From Lysobacteraceae bacterium (GTDB taxonomy: Bacteria; Pseudomonadota; Gammaproteobacteria; Xanthomonadales; Rhodanobacteraceae), in NCBI GenBank assembly GCA_028866435.1, contig JAGWIC010000024.1, positions 1 to 38,283 on the forward strand: 38,283 bases of DNA, in the 5' to 3' direction. A program made the position numbers and the translations under genes. The notes under the pieces are model-generated. The model did not search any database. It saw only the letters and a program-made list of their open reading frames with translations, and had not been told where the DNA came from. Positions 26,180-34,196 of this stretch are shown here, piece after piece (the first letter of the stretch is position 1; each line of letters starts with the position of its first letter).

Positions 26180-28033
26180 TCAGAGCAGGATCTTGAAGCC
26201 CATGTTGATGTTGTTGTAACGCTGGCTGCTGTCGCTGAAGCGGCCGGTATAACCCACCCAGCTCGATACCGTCGGGGTGAGCTGGGTGGTCAGGCCGATG
26301 CTGGCCGCGCCCCAGGTCCGGTCCGGCACGTAGCCGGTGAGGGTGAACGAGCCGGACATGCTGGTCAGGCCCGCCGTCACTTCGCTGGGATCGGCCTTGC
26401 TGTCGTGGTTCCACGACACTTCGGCGTACGGCTTCAGGGTGGCGTTGGCGATCTGGAACTGCCCCTGCATGCGCCAGCCGAGCGTGCTGATCAGCGCCTT
26501 GCGGTTCTGGTTGGCGAACCACATGGCGGTGCTGTCGTTGCCGCTCTCCTGAAAGCTGCTGACGCCGATGTCGTGCCACTCGACATTGGCGTAGGGGCCG
26601 TACTGCAGTGTCTTCTCGCCAAACCACCAGCCGCCGGTGACACCGAGGCCACCGTGCGCGCCGCCGGTATTGCCGCTTTCGGTGCGCTTCATCGGGCCGA
26701 TCCGGATGATCCGGTCGACATTGGTGAAGTGGGCATGGCCGGCTTCGCCGTAGGCACCCAGGTAGGCGCCGCCGGCATGGTAGGTGATGTAGGCCAGCGC
26801 GGAGATGTCCTGCATCGTGTAGCCGCCGGTGCCGCCCACTACGCCGGTATTGCTGTGGCCCACGCCCAGCGCGGCACCGATGGAGACGTTGGCGTCGTAG
26901 CGCAGGTCGCCGCCGACGGTGAGGTTGAAGTTGTTGCTGTTGGCCTTCGGTGACGTCGAGGAGAGGTCGAAGCTCTGCTGGCTGTAGTTGACATGGGCAA
27001 ACATGCGCGTGCCGCTGCCCGAGCCGTCGTTGAGCATTTCGCCGCGGACGGTCTGCGTCTGCGTGGTGATCGCGGTCAGCGGCGCCTGGCTGAGCAGGGA
27101 GGTCTGTCCCGGCGCGGCGATTTCCGAGAGCACGGCCTGCGCAAGCAGCCGGTCGGCACCCTGGGTGGGGTGGACGCCGTCGGCGAACAGGTAGGTCTGG
27201 TCGGTGCCGGCGGCGTAGCTATAGGGCAGGCCGGAACCGGCCGGACCGCAAAGCAGCGACGAGGCCGTCGCGCCGCAGGCGGGCGTGGTCACGTTGGTGA
27301 AGCCGTACGCGGCGGGATTGGCGATCACCTCGTTGACCAGCGCGAAGCTGTTGACCGGGATGATGTTCATGCCCTTGGCGCTGAGCTGGTTGAGGCCGAT
27401 GTTCAACTCGCCGTTGTAGAGCGCCGACAGCTGGGTGGCACCGGCCGACGCCGCGGCGCCACCGGCCATGCCGCTGGGGGTCTTGCCGATGTCGGGCAGG
27501 TTGTAGACCACCGCATAGCGCGCGCCTGCCGCTTGCAGCGAGCCGATCAGGCCCAGCTCGGTCTGCGCCGCGGCGAGGGTTCCGGCGGCGAGCACGTTGG
27601 GGTTGGTCGAGGTGGCGGTCAGGTAGAAGATGTCATTGGCGCCGCCCCATACCTGGTAGAGCGCGTGCGAATCGGCGACGCCGCCGTTGGCGGCCAGGTA
27701 CATCTGCAGCTGCTGCGGCAGGGTCGGGATCGGGCCGGCCGCGGAGTTGTTCACCAGGCCGGCGCCGCCAAAGGCGTAGTCGGTGCCGCCCAGCAGCGAG
27801 GCGGTAACCGGCAGGCCCAGCCCGTTGGCGACCATCTCCGGCGCGGTGAGGCCCGGGTTGGTGGTGAACCGGTCCGGTGGCTGGATCGCAGGATAAAGCG
27901 CCAGCGAGAGGTTGCCGGCGTCGCTGAGACTGTCGCCGATGATGACCACCTTGCTGAACTGGGTGGCACCGGCGGCGGTGCTGAGCAACAGCGTGGCGGC
28001 GATGGCGCCAGCGAGAATACGTGAGCGTTGCAT
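26180..28033 (-). CDS. EstA-type GDSL esterase autotransporter
   Basis: A 617-residue type V secreted esterase whose passenger stays on the cell surface. Residues 1-23 are a signal peptide (ending STAAGA). The GDSL passenger has VVIIGDSLSDAGN with Ser35, VWGGANDIFYL (block III Asn) and LFADGVHPTQGADRLLA (catalytic Asp/His). From about residue 340 a C-terminal autotransporter beta-barrel of alternating strands (GGDLRYDANVSIGAALGVGH, AYLGAYGEAGHAHF, and more) ends NNINMGFKILL. The terminal residue is Leu, not the usual Phe/Trp of barrel C-termini. ATG 28033 gives the signal peptide; the very long upstream open frame runs through tex and is a shadow. Pseudomonas EstA is the closest known model. 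Confidence 0.93.
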   Translation of the reverse strand: MQRSRILAGAIAATLLLSTAAGATQFSKVVIIGDSLSDAGNLSLALYPAIQPPDRFTTNPGLTAPEMVANGLGLPVTASLLGGTDYAFGGAGLVNNSAAGPIPTLPQQLQMYLAANGGVADSHALYQVWGGANDIFYLTATSTNPNVLAAGTLAAAQTELGLIGSLQAAGARYAVVYNLPDIGKTPSGMAGGAAASAGATQLSALYNGELNIGLNQLSAKGMNIIPVNSFALVNEVIANPAAYGFTNVTTPACGATASSLLCGPAGSGLPYSYAAGTDQTYLFADGVHPTQGADRLLAQAVLSEIAAPGQTSLLSQAPLTAITTQTQTVRGEMLNDGSGSGTRMFAHVNYSQQSFDLSSTSPKANSNNFNLTVGGDLRYDANVSIGAALGVGHSNTGVVGGTGGYTMQDISALAYITYHAGGAYLGAYGEAGHAHFTNVDRIIRIGPMKRTESGNTGGAHGGLGVTGGWWFGEKTLQYGPYANVEWHDIGVSSFQESGNDSTAMWFANQNRKALISTLGWRMQGQFQIANATLKPYAEVSWNHDSKADPSEVTAGLTSMSGSFTLTGYVPDRTWGAASIGLTTQLTPTVSSWVGYTGRFSDSSQRYNNINMGFKILL

Positions 28034-28152
28034 GTGTGAATGACTCCGAAGATGGGTAGGTCTGGCGGTCACCGCGCTACGGTAATCTACTCCATACGTT
28101 TGCGCATGCTGCGCTGCACAGCGACCCGCGGCGCGGCCGTCCACGGCTCTGC

Positions 28153-30468
28153 CTAGCGCTTCCTGGCCCGCAGCAGGGCCTCGGCGAAGGCGTTGTTGGC
28201 TGGGGCCGCGGCCGGCTTGGGTGCCGCGGCCGGTGGCCGTGAACCCGCGCCCCGCCGCGGCTCGCCGCCGTCCGCGGTGGCTCGCGGGCGGGCTTGCCCG
28301 GGCTCGTCGTCGAGCCGCATCGACAGCCCGATCCGTTGCCGCGGCAGGTCGACCTCCATCACCTTGACCTTGACGATGTCGCCGGCCTTGACCGCGTCGC
28401 GCGGGTCCTTGACGAAGCCGTGCGACAGGGCCGAGACGTGGACCAGGCCGTCCTGGTGCACGCCGATGTCGACGAAGGCGCCGAACGCGGCGACGTTGGT
28501 GACCCGCCCCTCCAGGATCATGCCGGGCCTGAGGTCCTTCACGTCCTCGACGCCCTCGGCGAAGCTCGGCGCGACGAACTCCGGGCGCGGATCGCGGCCG
28601 GGCTTCTCCAGCTCCTTCAGGATGTCGCGCACGGTGGGCAGGCCGAACTTCGCGTCGGTGAACTGCTCGGGCTTGAGGCCGCGCAGAAAGCCGGCGTCGC
28701 CGATGATGTTGCGCATCGGGCGGCCGCACTGCGCGATGATCCGCTCGACCACCGGGTATGCCTCCGGATGCACCGCGCTGGCGTCCAGCGGGTTGTCGCC
28801 GTTGGCCACGCGCAGAAAGCCGGCGCACTGTTCGAAGGCCTTGTCGCCGAGTCGCGCCACCTTCAGCAGCGCCTTGCGGTTGGCGAACGGACCGTTGGCG
28901 TCGCGATGCTTCACCACGTTCTCGGCGACGCTGGCGCTCAGCCCGGCGACGCGCGCGAGCAGCGCGGCCGATGCGGTATTCACGTCCACGCCGACGGCAT
29001 TGACGCAGTCCTCCACGCGGGCGTCGAGCGCCCGCGCCAGCTTGATCTGGTTCACGTCGTGCTGGTACTGCCCCACGCCGATGGCCTTGGGTTCGATCTT
29101 CACCAGCTCGGCCAGCGGGTCCTGCAAGCGGCGGGCGATCGAGACCGCGCCGCGCAGGCTGACGTCGAGCTCGGGGAATTCCCTGGCCGCCGCCTCGGAG
29201 GCCGAATAGACCGAGGCGCCGGCCTCGCTCACGACGATCTTCGACAGCTTCGCGTCGCCCAGTTTCCTGATCAGTTCGGCGGCGAGCTTGTCGGTCTCGC
29301 GCGAGGCGGTGCCGTTGCCGATCGCGATCAGGTTGACGCCATGCCGCTTGCACAGCTGCGCCAGCGCCACCAGCGACTCGCTCCACTGCATCCGCGGCTG
29401 CAGCGGGTAGATGGTGTCGGTGGCCAGCAACTTGCCGGTGGCGTCGACCACCGCCACCTTGCAGCCGGTGCGGATGCCGGGGTCCAGCCCCATCACCGTC
29501 CTGGCGCCGGCCGGTGCGGCCAGCATCAGGTCCTTCAGGTTGTCGCCGAAGATGCGGATCGCCTCGTCCTCGGCGCCCTCGCGCACGCGGCCGAACAGGT
29601 CCAGGGTCAGGTGCAGGTGCAATTTCACCCGCCAGGTCAGGCGCACGGTCTCGCGCAGCCAGGCGTCGGCGGCGCGGCCGCGGTCATGGATGTTGGCGCG
29701 GGCGGCGACCCGGCCCTCGCCTTCGGCATGGCCCTGCTCGCTGTCGGCGGCCGGTGCCAGCTCGAGCTCGATCACGCCCTCGTTGCGCGCGCGCATCAGG
29801 GCCAGCAGGCGGTGCGAGGGAATCTTGCCGATCGGCTCGGCGTGGTCGAAATAGTCGCGGAACTTCGCCCCCGCCGCCTCCTTGCCCTCGACCACTTTGG
29901 CGCGGATCTGCCCCTGCCCCCACAGCCAGTCGCGCAGCTCGCCGACCAGGTGTGCGTCCTCGGCGATGGACTCCATCAGGATCGCGCGGGCGCCGTCCAG
30001 CGCGGCACGCACGTCGGCGACGCCCTTGCCGGCGTCGATGAAGGCCTCGGCGAACGCTTCCGGCGTGTGCGTGGGGTCTTCGCGCAGGCCCGTCGCCAGC
30101 GGTTCGAGCCCGGCCTCGCGGGCGATCTGCGCCTTGGTGCGACGCTTGGGCTTGAACGGCAGGTACAAATCCTCCAGCCGCGCCTTGGTGTCGGCGGCCA
30201 GCAGGTCGTACTTCAGGGCGTCGCTGAGCTTGCCCTGTTCCTCGATGCTGGCGAGGATGGCGGCGCGGCGCTCCTCCAGCTCGCGCAGGTAGCGCAGGCG
30301 TTCCTCCAGCAGGCGCAACTGGGTGTCGTCGAGGCCGCCGGTGATTTCCTTGCGGTAACGGGCGATGAAGGGCACGGTGGCGCCGCCATCGATCAGATCC
30401 ACGGCGGCACGGACCTGTTCGGTGCGCGCCGCGATGTCGTGGGCAATGCGTTGTTCAATGCTGAGCAT
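28153..30468 (-). CDS. tex: Tex family transcription accessory/RNA-binding protein
   Basis: A 771-residue conserved nucleic-acid-binding protein that associates with transcription and ribosomes. The N-terminal helical region (about 1-200) begins [20 protein letters not shown] and contains [21 protein letters not shown] YqgF-like RNase H fold (about 320-430) has [19 protein letters not shown] and [17 protein letters not shown]. Helix-hairpin-helix repeats (about 480-570) include [20 protein letters not shown] and [20 protein letters not shown]. An S1 domain (about 645-720) has [20 protein letters not shown] and LVHVSALS. The Pro/Ala/Arg-rich tail is variable. Regarded as a single-gene unit; estA follows 119 bases later on the same strand. 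Confidence 0.97.
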   Translation of the reverse strand: MLSIEQRIAHDIAARTEQVRAAVDLIDGGATVPFIARYRKEITGGLDDTQLRLLEERLRYLRELEERRAAILASIEEQGKLSDALKYDLLAADTKARLEDLYLPFKPKRRTKAQIAREAGLEPLATGLREDPTHTPEAFAEAFIDAGKGVADVRAALDGARAILMESIAEDAHLVGELRDWLWGQGQIRAKVVEGKEAAGAKFRDYFDHAEPIGKIPSHRLLALMRARNEGVIELELAPAADSEQGHAEGEGRVAARANIHDRGRAADAWLRETVRLTWRVKLHLHLTLDLFGRVREGAEDEAIRIFGDNLKDLMLAAPAGARTVMGLDPGIRTGCKVAVVDATGKLLATDTIYPLQPRMQWSESLVALAQLCKRHGVNLIAIGNGTASRETDKLAAELIRKLGDAKLSKIVVSEAGASVYSASEAAAREFPELDVSLRGAVSIARRLQDPLAELVKIEPKAIGVGQYQHDVNQIKLARALDARVEDCVNAVGVDVNTASAALLARVAGLSASVAENVVKHRDANGPFANRKALLKVARLGDKAFEQCAGFLRVANGDNPLDASAVHPEAYPVVERIIAQCGRPMRNIIGDAGFLRGLKPEQFTDAKFGLPTVRDILKELEKPGRDPRPEFVAPSFAEGVEDVKDLRPGMILEGRVTNVAAFGAFVDIGVHQDGLVHVSALSHGFVKDPRDAVKAGDIVKVKVMEVDLPRQRIGLSMRLDDEPGQARPRATADGGEPRRGAGSRPPAAAPKPAAAPANNAFAEALLRARKR

Positions 30469-30534
30469 GGATGGATCACGGTTCCTTGGGGCAGGCCGAT
30501 CGCCTGCTGGAACCGCCGATCATATCAAGGCCGC

Positions 30535-30565
30535 TGCGCGCCGCCGCCGTCGAAGGCGGCGCGCA
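30535..30565 (-). terminator. Strong hairpin between the RDD gene and tex
   Basis: An 11-bp perfect stem TGCGCGCCGCC/GGCGGCGCGCA with a 9-base loop lies 27 bases after the RDD-gene stop, read on the minus strand. No T-run follows, so termination may need Rho, or the element may only protect the 3' end. Confidence 0.4.
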
Positions 30566-30592
30566 GGCGCGAGACCTGCCAGCAGGCGGTCG

Positions 30593-31384
30593 TCAGGCCG
30601 TGAACGAACCGCCGCTGCTGCCGCTGTCGGTACGCGTCGCGTCCTGGTTGAATTCGCTGGCGCGCCCGTTCAGCACCAGGGTGCCGGCGATCATGTCGTG
30701 CAGGCCCTGCTTGCGCCGCGTCCAGGCCACCATCAGGAAGCCGATGCACAGGATCAGGTAGCTGAGCATCTTGGCGGGGTAGCGGCCCAGCGCGCGGGCG
30801 ACGCTGATCCGCTTCCCGCGCAGGTCGGTGACCCGGATGCCCAGCGCCAGCTTGCCGATGGTGGCCTGCCATGCCGAGCTTTCGCACAGGGCGAAATAAA
30901 GCCAGGTCATCACGGTGGTGATCGCGATCGCCGGTCCCATGCTCGAGTAGAAGTGCCCATAGGCGGCAAACATGGCGTGCGGGTCGCCGGGGGCGGCGAG
31001 CATGGCCTGCTTCATGGCGGCTTCGGCGGCGTCGCCGCCCATCGATTTCATGATGAGCAGGTTCGGGATGTACAGGACGATCATGTCCAGGATGTAGGCG
31101 GCCACGCGCTTCCAGAACCCGGCGTAGTCCTCCAGCGCGGCGGTGGCGGTCTGCGGCAACGGCTGCAGCGGCACGCTTGCGGTGCGGTACGCGGCGGTGG
31201 CGGCGGCCGCGTTGACGCTGGGCTGGTCCGCCGGAAACAGCACCGACAACGGTTGCCAGTCGGCGAGGCCTTCATGCCAGGCAAGGTCCTGCGGGCTCAC
31301 CTGGCCGCTGCGCAGCCATTGCCGCACGTCGTCCTCCTTGTATGGGCCATGCCGTTCGCCGTCGCGGCCGATCCAGATTTCCAT
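30593..31384 (-). CDS. GYF_2-RDD domain membrane protein
   Basis: A 263-residue inner-membrane protein of unknown function. Residues 1-55 form a GYF_2-like domain: MEIWIGRDGERHGPYKEDDV, then LRSGQVSPQDLAWHEGLADWQPL, a fold that binds proline-rich peptides. After an Ala/Thr linker (about 56-85), residues about 86-245 form an RDD domain with GFWKRVAAYILDMIVLYIPN, IGKLALGIRVTDLRGKRISV and KQGLHDMIAGTLVL and three to four membrane helices. ATG 31384 has AAGGGGAG upstream and is preferred over the GTG one codon earlier. It lies 72 bases after mnmG on the same strand and may be co-transcribed with it. Confidence 0.9.
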   Translation of the reverse strand: MEIWIGRDGERHGPYKEDDVRQWLRSGQVSPQDLAWHEGLADWQPLSVLFPADQPSVNAAAATAAYRTASVPLQPLPQTATAALEDYAGFWKRVAAYILDMIVLYIPNLLIMKSMGGDAAEAAMKQAMLAAPGDPHAMFAAYGHFYSSMGPAIAITTVMTWLYFALCESSAWQATIGKLALGIRVTDLRGKRISVARALGRYPAKMLSYLILCIGFLMVAWTRRKQGLHDMIAGTLVLNGRASEFNQDATRTDSGSSGGSFTA

Positions 31385-31456
31385 CACGCACTCCCCTTGC
31401 TGTGAAAAACCGATGATGCCACGACTGTGCCGGCGGTGGCCGGCCCCGTACTCGGA

Positions 31457-33334
31457 TCAGGCGGCGTCGCGGCGCTTGAGGTGGACCAGCAGCAGCGAGA
31501 TCGCGGCCGGCGTCACCCCGCTGATGCGCGCGGCCTGGCCGAGCGTGGCCGGTTGCGCGCGCTTGAGTTTCAGCAGCACCTCGGCGGACAGCCCGCGCAC
31601 CTTGTCGTAGTCGAAGCCGGCGGGAATCGCGGTGTGCTCGTTCCGCCGCTGCCTGGCGATTTCGGCGCGCTGGCGCTCCAGGTATCCGGCGTACTTGACC
31701 TGCACCTCGACCTGCGCGGCCACGTCATCGCGGGCCACGGCGGGACCGATCCCGGCGACGCCGGTGAGCCGCGCATAGTCGAGCTCGGGGCGACGCAGCA
31801 GGTCCTCGCCATTGCACTCGCGACTGAGGCTGATGCCGAGCTCGCGCTCGAGGCTGGCGCCGAGCGCATTGCTGGGCGAAGCCCACACCTCGCGCAGGCG
31901 CTGCACCTCCCGTTCGACCGCCTCGCGCTTGCCGCGCAAGGCGTCGAAACGGGCCTGCGGCACCACGCCGAGGGTGTGCCCGGTTTCGCTCAGCCGCAGG
32001 TCGGCGTTGTCCTCGCGCAGGTGCAGCCGGTACTCGGCGCGCGAGGTGAACATCCGGTACGGCTCGATCGTGCCGTTGCTGGTCAGGTCGTCGATCAGCA
32101 CGCCGAGGTAGGCTTCGTCGCGGCGCGGGTACCAGGGCGCCTTGCCCTGCACGGCGAGCGCGGCATTCAGTCCCGCGATCAGCCCCTGCGCGGCGGCCTC
32201 CTCGTAGCCGGTGGTGCCGTTGATCTGGCCGGCGAAGTACAGGCCGGGGATCGCCTTGGTCTCCAGCCACGGCTGCAGGCCGCGCGGGTCGAAGTAGTCG
32301 TATTCGATGGCGTAGCCGGGGCGGGTGATGTGGGCGTGCGCGAAGCCCTTGATCGAGTGCACCAGCGCCAGCTGCACGTCGTACGGCAGCGAGGTGGAGA
32401 TGCCGTTGGGGTAGATCTCGAAGGTGTCCAGCCCTTCCGGCTCGATGAAGATCTGGTGCGAGGACTTCTCCGCGAAGCGCACCACCTTGTCCTCGATCGA
32501 GGGGCAGTAGCGCGGGCCGACGCCCTCGATCTGGCCGGTGTAGAGCGGCGAGCGATCCAGCGCGCCGCGGATCAGCTCATGCGTGCGTTCGCAGGTGTGG
32601 GTGATCCAGCAGCTGACCTGGCGCGGATGTTCGTCGCGCGAGCCCAGGTAGGAAAACGTCGGTGCGGGGTTGTCGCCGGGCTGCTCTTCCAGTTCGCTGA
32701 AATCGATGCTGCGCCGGTCGATGCGTGGCGGCGTGCCGGTCTTCAGGCGGTCGCCGGCCAGCGGCAGTTCGCGCAGCTTCGAGGCCAGCGCGGTGGCCGG
32801 CGGGTCGCCTGCGCGCCCGCCCGCATATTGCGCCTGGCCGATGTGGATCTTGCCGGCCAGGAACGTGCCGGCGGTGAGCACCACCGCGCGCGCGGAAAAG
32901 CGCAGTCCCATCTGGGTGACCACGCCGCTGACACGGCCGTGCTCGATGGTCAGGTCGTCGACGGCCTGCTGGAACAGCTGCAGCCTGGGTTCGCTCTCCA
33001 CCGTGCGCCGGATCGCCGCCTTGTACAGCCCGCGATCGGCCTGGCAGCGGGTGGCGCGCACGGCCGGGCCCTTGGAGGCGTTCAGCGTGCGCCACTGGAT
33101 GCCGGCAAGGTCGGCGGCATGGGCCATGGCGCCGCCGAGCGCGTCGATCTCCTTGACCAGGTGACCCTTGCCGATGCCGCCGATCGCCGGGTTGCAGCTC
33201 ATCTGGCCGATCGTCTCGATGTTGTGGCTGAGCAACAAGGTGCGCGCGCCGGCGCGTGCCGCGGCAAGCGCGGCCTCGGTGCCGGCATGGCCGCCGCCGA
33301 TCACGATGACGTCGTAGTGGGTCGGGTGGTACAT
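31457..33334 (-). CDS. mnmG: tRNA uridine-34 5-carboxymethylaminomethyl modification enzyme MnmG (GidA)
   Basis: FAD protein that with MnmE makes cmnm5U at the wobble position of several tRNAs. A 625-residue protein. [20 protein letters not shown] (FAD site, Gly13-Gly18) is followed by [82 protein letters not shown] and [22 protein letters not shown]-terminal helical domain ends [23 protein letters not shown] 33334 gives [14 protein letters not shown], typical for the family; longer in-frame starts add unrelated residues. rsmG (gidB), parA and parB, common neighbours near oriC, are not adjacent. Confidence 0.97.
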   Translation of the reverse strand: MYHPTHYDVIVIGGGHAGTEAALAAARAGARTLLLSHNIETIGQMSCNPAIGGIGKGHLVKEIDALGGAMAHAADLAGIQWRTLNASKGPAVRATRCQADRGLYKAAIRRTVESEPRLQLFQQAVDDLTIEHGRVSGVVTQMGLRFSARAVVLTAGTFLAGKIHIGQAQYAGGRAGDPPATALASKLRELPLAGDRLKTGTPPRIDRRSIDFSELEEQPGDNPAPTFSYLGSRDEHPRQVSCWITHTCERTHELIRGALDRSPLYTGQIEGVGPRYCPSIEDKVVRFAEKSSHQIFIEPEGLDTFEIYPNGISTSLPYDVQLALVHSIKGFAHAHITRPGYAIEYDYFDPRGLQPWLETKAIPGLYFAGQINGTTGYEEAAAQGLIAGLNAALAVQGKAPWYPRRDEAYLGVLIDDLTSNGTIEPYRMFTSRAEYRLHLREDNADLRLSETGHTLGVVPQARFDALRGKREAVEREVQRLREVWASPSNALGASLERELGISLSRECNGEDLLRRPELDYARLTGVAGIGPAVARDDVAAQVEVQVKYAGYLERQRAEIARQRRNEHTAIPAGFDYDKVRGLSAEVLLKLKRAQPATLGQAARISGVTPAAISLLLVHLKRRDAA

Positions 33335-33484
33335 GAGTGCCCTGACGGTGCAAAAAGTGACAAAACGGGTCGACATGGTACCGCCAGCGTGATCGGCGGG
33401 ACCGGCGGCCAACCGCTGGCATGTTCCATGCTTCCGCCTCCCCAGCACTTTCACGGGCAGACGCTGCGCGACCACGCGCGCCGA

Positions 33485-33508
33485 GATCGAACGGACAGGG
33501 GTTCGATC
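33485..33508. repeat. 8-bp inverted repeat, 8-base spacer
   Basis: GATCGAAC (33485-33492) and GTTCGATC (33501-33508) are exact inverted copies. Lying 17 bases upstream of a plus-strand terminator it could be the 5' hairpin of a small RNA. Alternatively it could be an operator about 150 bases upstream of mnmG. Confidence 0.6.
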
Positions 33509-33525
33509 GCGTACCGGGGAAGGAA

Positions 33526-33560
33526 GCGAGACGGCACCCCTCGGGGTGCCGTCGCCTTTT
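33526..33560 (+). terminator. Plus-strand intrinsic terminator without an upstream plus-strand gene
   Basis: GACGGCACCCC (33530-33540) pairs with GGGGTGCCGTC (33543-33553), extended by GCG/CGC through a one-base bulge, and TTTT follows at 33557-33560. On the minus strand no T-run follows, so it acts in the plus direction. The nearest upstream plus-strand gene is more than 8 kb away (the lipoprotein), with only minus-strand genes between. Confidence 0.65.
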
Positions 33561-33594
33561 GTGCCGCCACCAACCCGCGCAACCCGGATACGGC

Positions 33595-33627
33595 AAGGCC
33601 CCGCGGCCTGGTAGGCGGCGGGGCCTT
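33595..33627. repeat. 10-bp perfect hairpin
   Basis: AAGGCCCCGC (33595-33604) pairs with GCGGGGCCTT (33618-33627) around a 13-base loop. The A/T ends make it terminator-like in both directions, though the following T content is low. It may be a second, tandem terminator. Confidence 0.5.
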
Positions 33628-33638
33628 GGCTTGTCAGA

Positions 33639-33701
33639 TCTGGCGCCCGGCGGTCTCAGGAACAGGGGGAATCCAGGATGACCGTATTGCCGGGCGCCAG
33701 A
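33639..33701. repeat. 13-bp long-range perfect inverted repeat
   Basis: TCTGGCGCCCGGC (33639-33651) and GCCGGGCGCCAGA (33689-33701) are exact inverted copies enclosing 37 bases. Inside, GGTC (33652-33655) can also pair with GACC (33680-33683). The loop holds AGGGGGA, a Shine-Dalgarno-like run, and an ATG at 33678 that opens a 36-codon frame. Confidence 0.65.
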
Positions 33702-33788
33702 AACCGGGAATGTCTTGGTGTCGGGCGGTGCGCTGCTGCGCCTGATTCGTGGCCCGATCTTCGCCGCATCGGCGTGAACAAGGGGTGA
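33678..33788 (+). CDS. Possible 36-residue open frame in the structured leader
   Basis: ATG at 33678 follows GGGGGA at about 8 bases and reads 36 codons to TGA at 33786-33788 (start MTVLPGARNRECLG, two cysteines). Nothing in it is recognisable and codon bias is not convincing. It could be a leader peptide for the downstream 58-residue gene or chance. Confidence 0.2.
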   Translation: MTVLPGARNRECLGVGRCAAAPDSWPDLRRIGVNKG

Positions 33789-33823
33789 CTGAAACGGGGA
33801 TTTGTGCCGGGTCGCGGCAACAG

Positions 33824-33840
33824 CTGACGCACGGCGTCAG
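33824..33840. repeat. 7-bp hairpin with 3-base loop
   Basis: CTGACGC (33824-33830) and GCGTCAG (33834-33840) pair perfectly around ACG. It lies about 95 bases before the 58-residue gene and could be part of its leader structure. Confidence 0.45.
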
Positions 33841-33935
33841 GTCCGGCGCCTTGGCCGCAAGCGACCATGCTCCCGCCCGCCTCATGGCATGGCCATTGCA
33901 TTGCTTGTTCCATCACCAACGCAAGGGAGACAGTC

Positions 33936-34112
33936 ATGGACATGAGCCTCGATTTCCAGCCGGTATATCCGCGCCATGACCTGATGGTAGAGATTGGCGA
34001 AGTCGAGATGGCGCTGGACGACCTGAGCGACATCTTCGACGCGTCGGCCGAGCCGGACCTGCAGGCGCGCATGGAAAGCCTGCTCGAAGCGCTCGACCAT
34101 CTGGCCGTGTGA
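33936..34112 (+). CDS. 58-residue highly acidic small protein, unknown function
   Basis: The ATG has AAGGGAGA 5-6 bases upstream, a near-ideal Shine-Dalgarno and among the best in the window. The product (MDMSLDFQPVYPRHDLMVEI at its start) has 15 Asp/Glu, 2 Arg and no Lys, net about -13. Residues about 15-35 and 41-57 should be amphipathic helices with regular Leu/Met/Ile spacing (VEMALDDLSDIF; LQARMESLLEALDHL), suggesting a helical hairpin. There is no signal peptide, Cys or metal motif. It sits alone between the structured region and the convergent pepN. I do not recognise the family. Acidic size and shape would fit a protein-binding regulator, but that is inference. Confidence 0.7.
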   Translation: MDMSLDFQPVYPRHDLMVEIGEVEMALDDLSDIFDASAEPDLQARMESLLEALDHLAV

Positions 34113-34126
34113 ACGAAACGCGCCGC

Positions 34127-34158
34127 CGTTGCGCGTGGTCGCCTGCCCACGCACAACG
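34127..34158. terminator. Hairpin between the acidic small gene and pepN
   Basis: CGTTGCGCGTGG (34127-34138) pairs with CCACGCACAACG (34147-34158) with one C-A mismatch and an 8-base loop. It sits between convergent genes. No T-run follows on the plus strand, so its terminator role is tentative. Confidence 0.4.
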
Positions 34159-34196
34159 AAACGGCAGTGACAGCATCGGCAGCGGATGTGTGCCGA

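Larger units (their letters stand above)
33335..33935. other. 601-base intergenic region with several inverted repeats
   Basis: The only stretch over 300 bases without a confident gene. In order it contains the mnmG leader (minus strand), an 8-bp inverted repeat, a plus-strand intrinsic terminator, a 10-bp hairpin, a 13-bp long-range hairpin, a possible 36-codon frame (33678-33788) and a 7-bp hairpin. Then comes the Shine-Dalgarno of the 58-residue gene. Each element is described separately. No transposase remnant, tRNA or known riboswitch motif was recognised. Confidence 0.6.

Noticed and set aside
28034-29386. In-frame upstream extension of the autotransporter gene across tex, giving a frame of 1,068 codons
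   Set aside because: The extension is an Arg/Gly/Ala-rich alternate frame of tex, and a proper signal peptide begins at the ATG at 28033.
33639-33701. Retron-like non-coding RNA (long inverted repeats)
   Set aside because: No reverse transcriptase gene is present anywhere in the window and no msr/msd layout is visible.
33815-33860. GTCAGGTCCGG string reminiscent of the SRP RNA apical motif
   Set aside because: The diagnostic continuation (GAAGGAAGCAG) is absent and the surrounding sequence does not fold as SRP RNA.
33656-34156. A 166-codon minus-strand frame across the small acidic gene
   Set aside because: Ser/Arg-rich shadow without a Shine-Dalgarno; the plus-strand 58-codon gene has a far better start signal.
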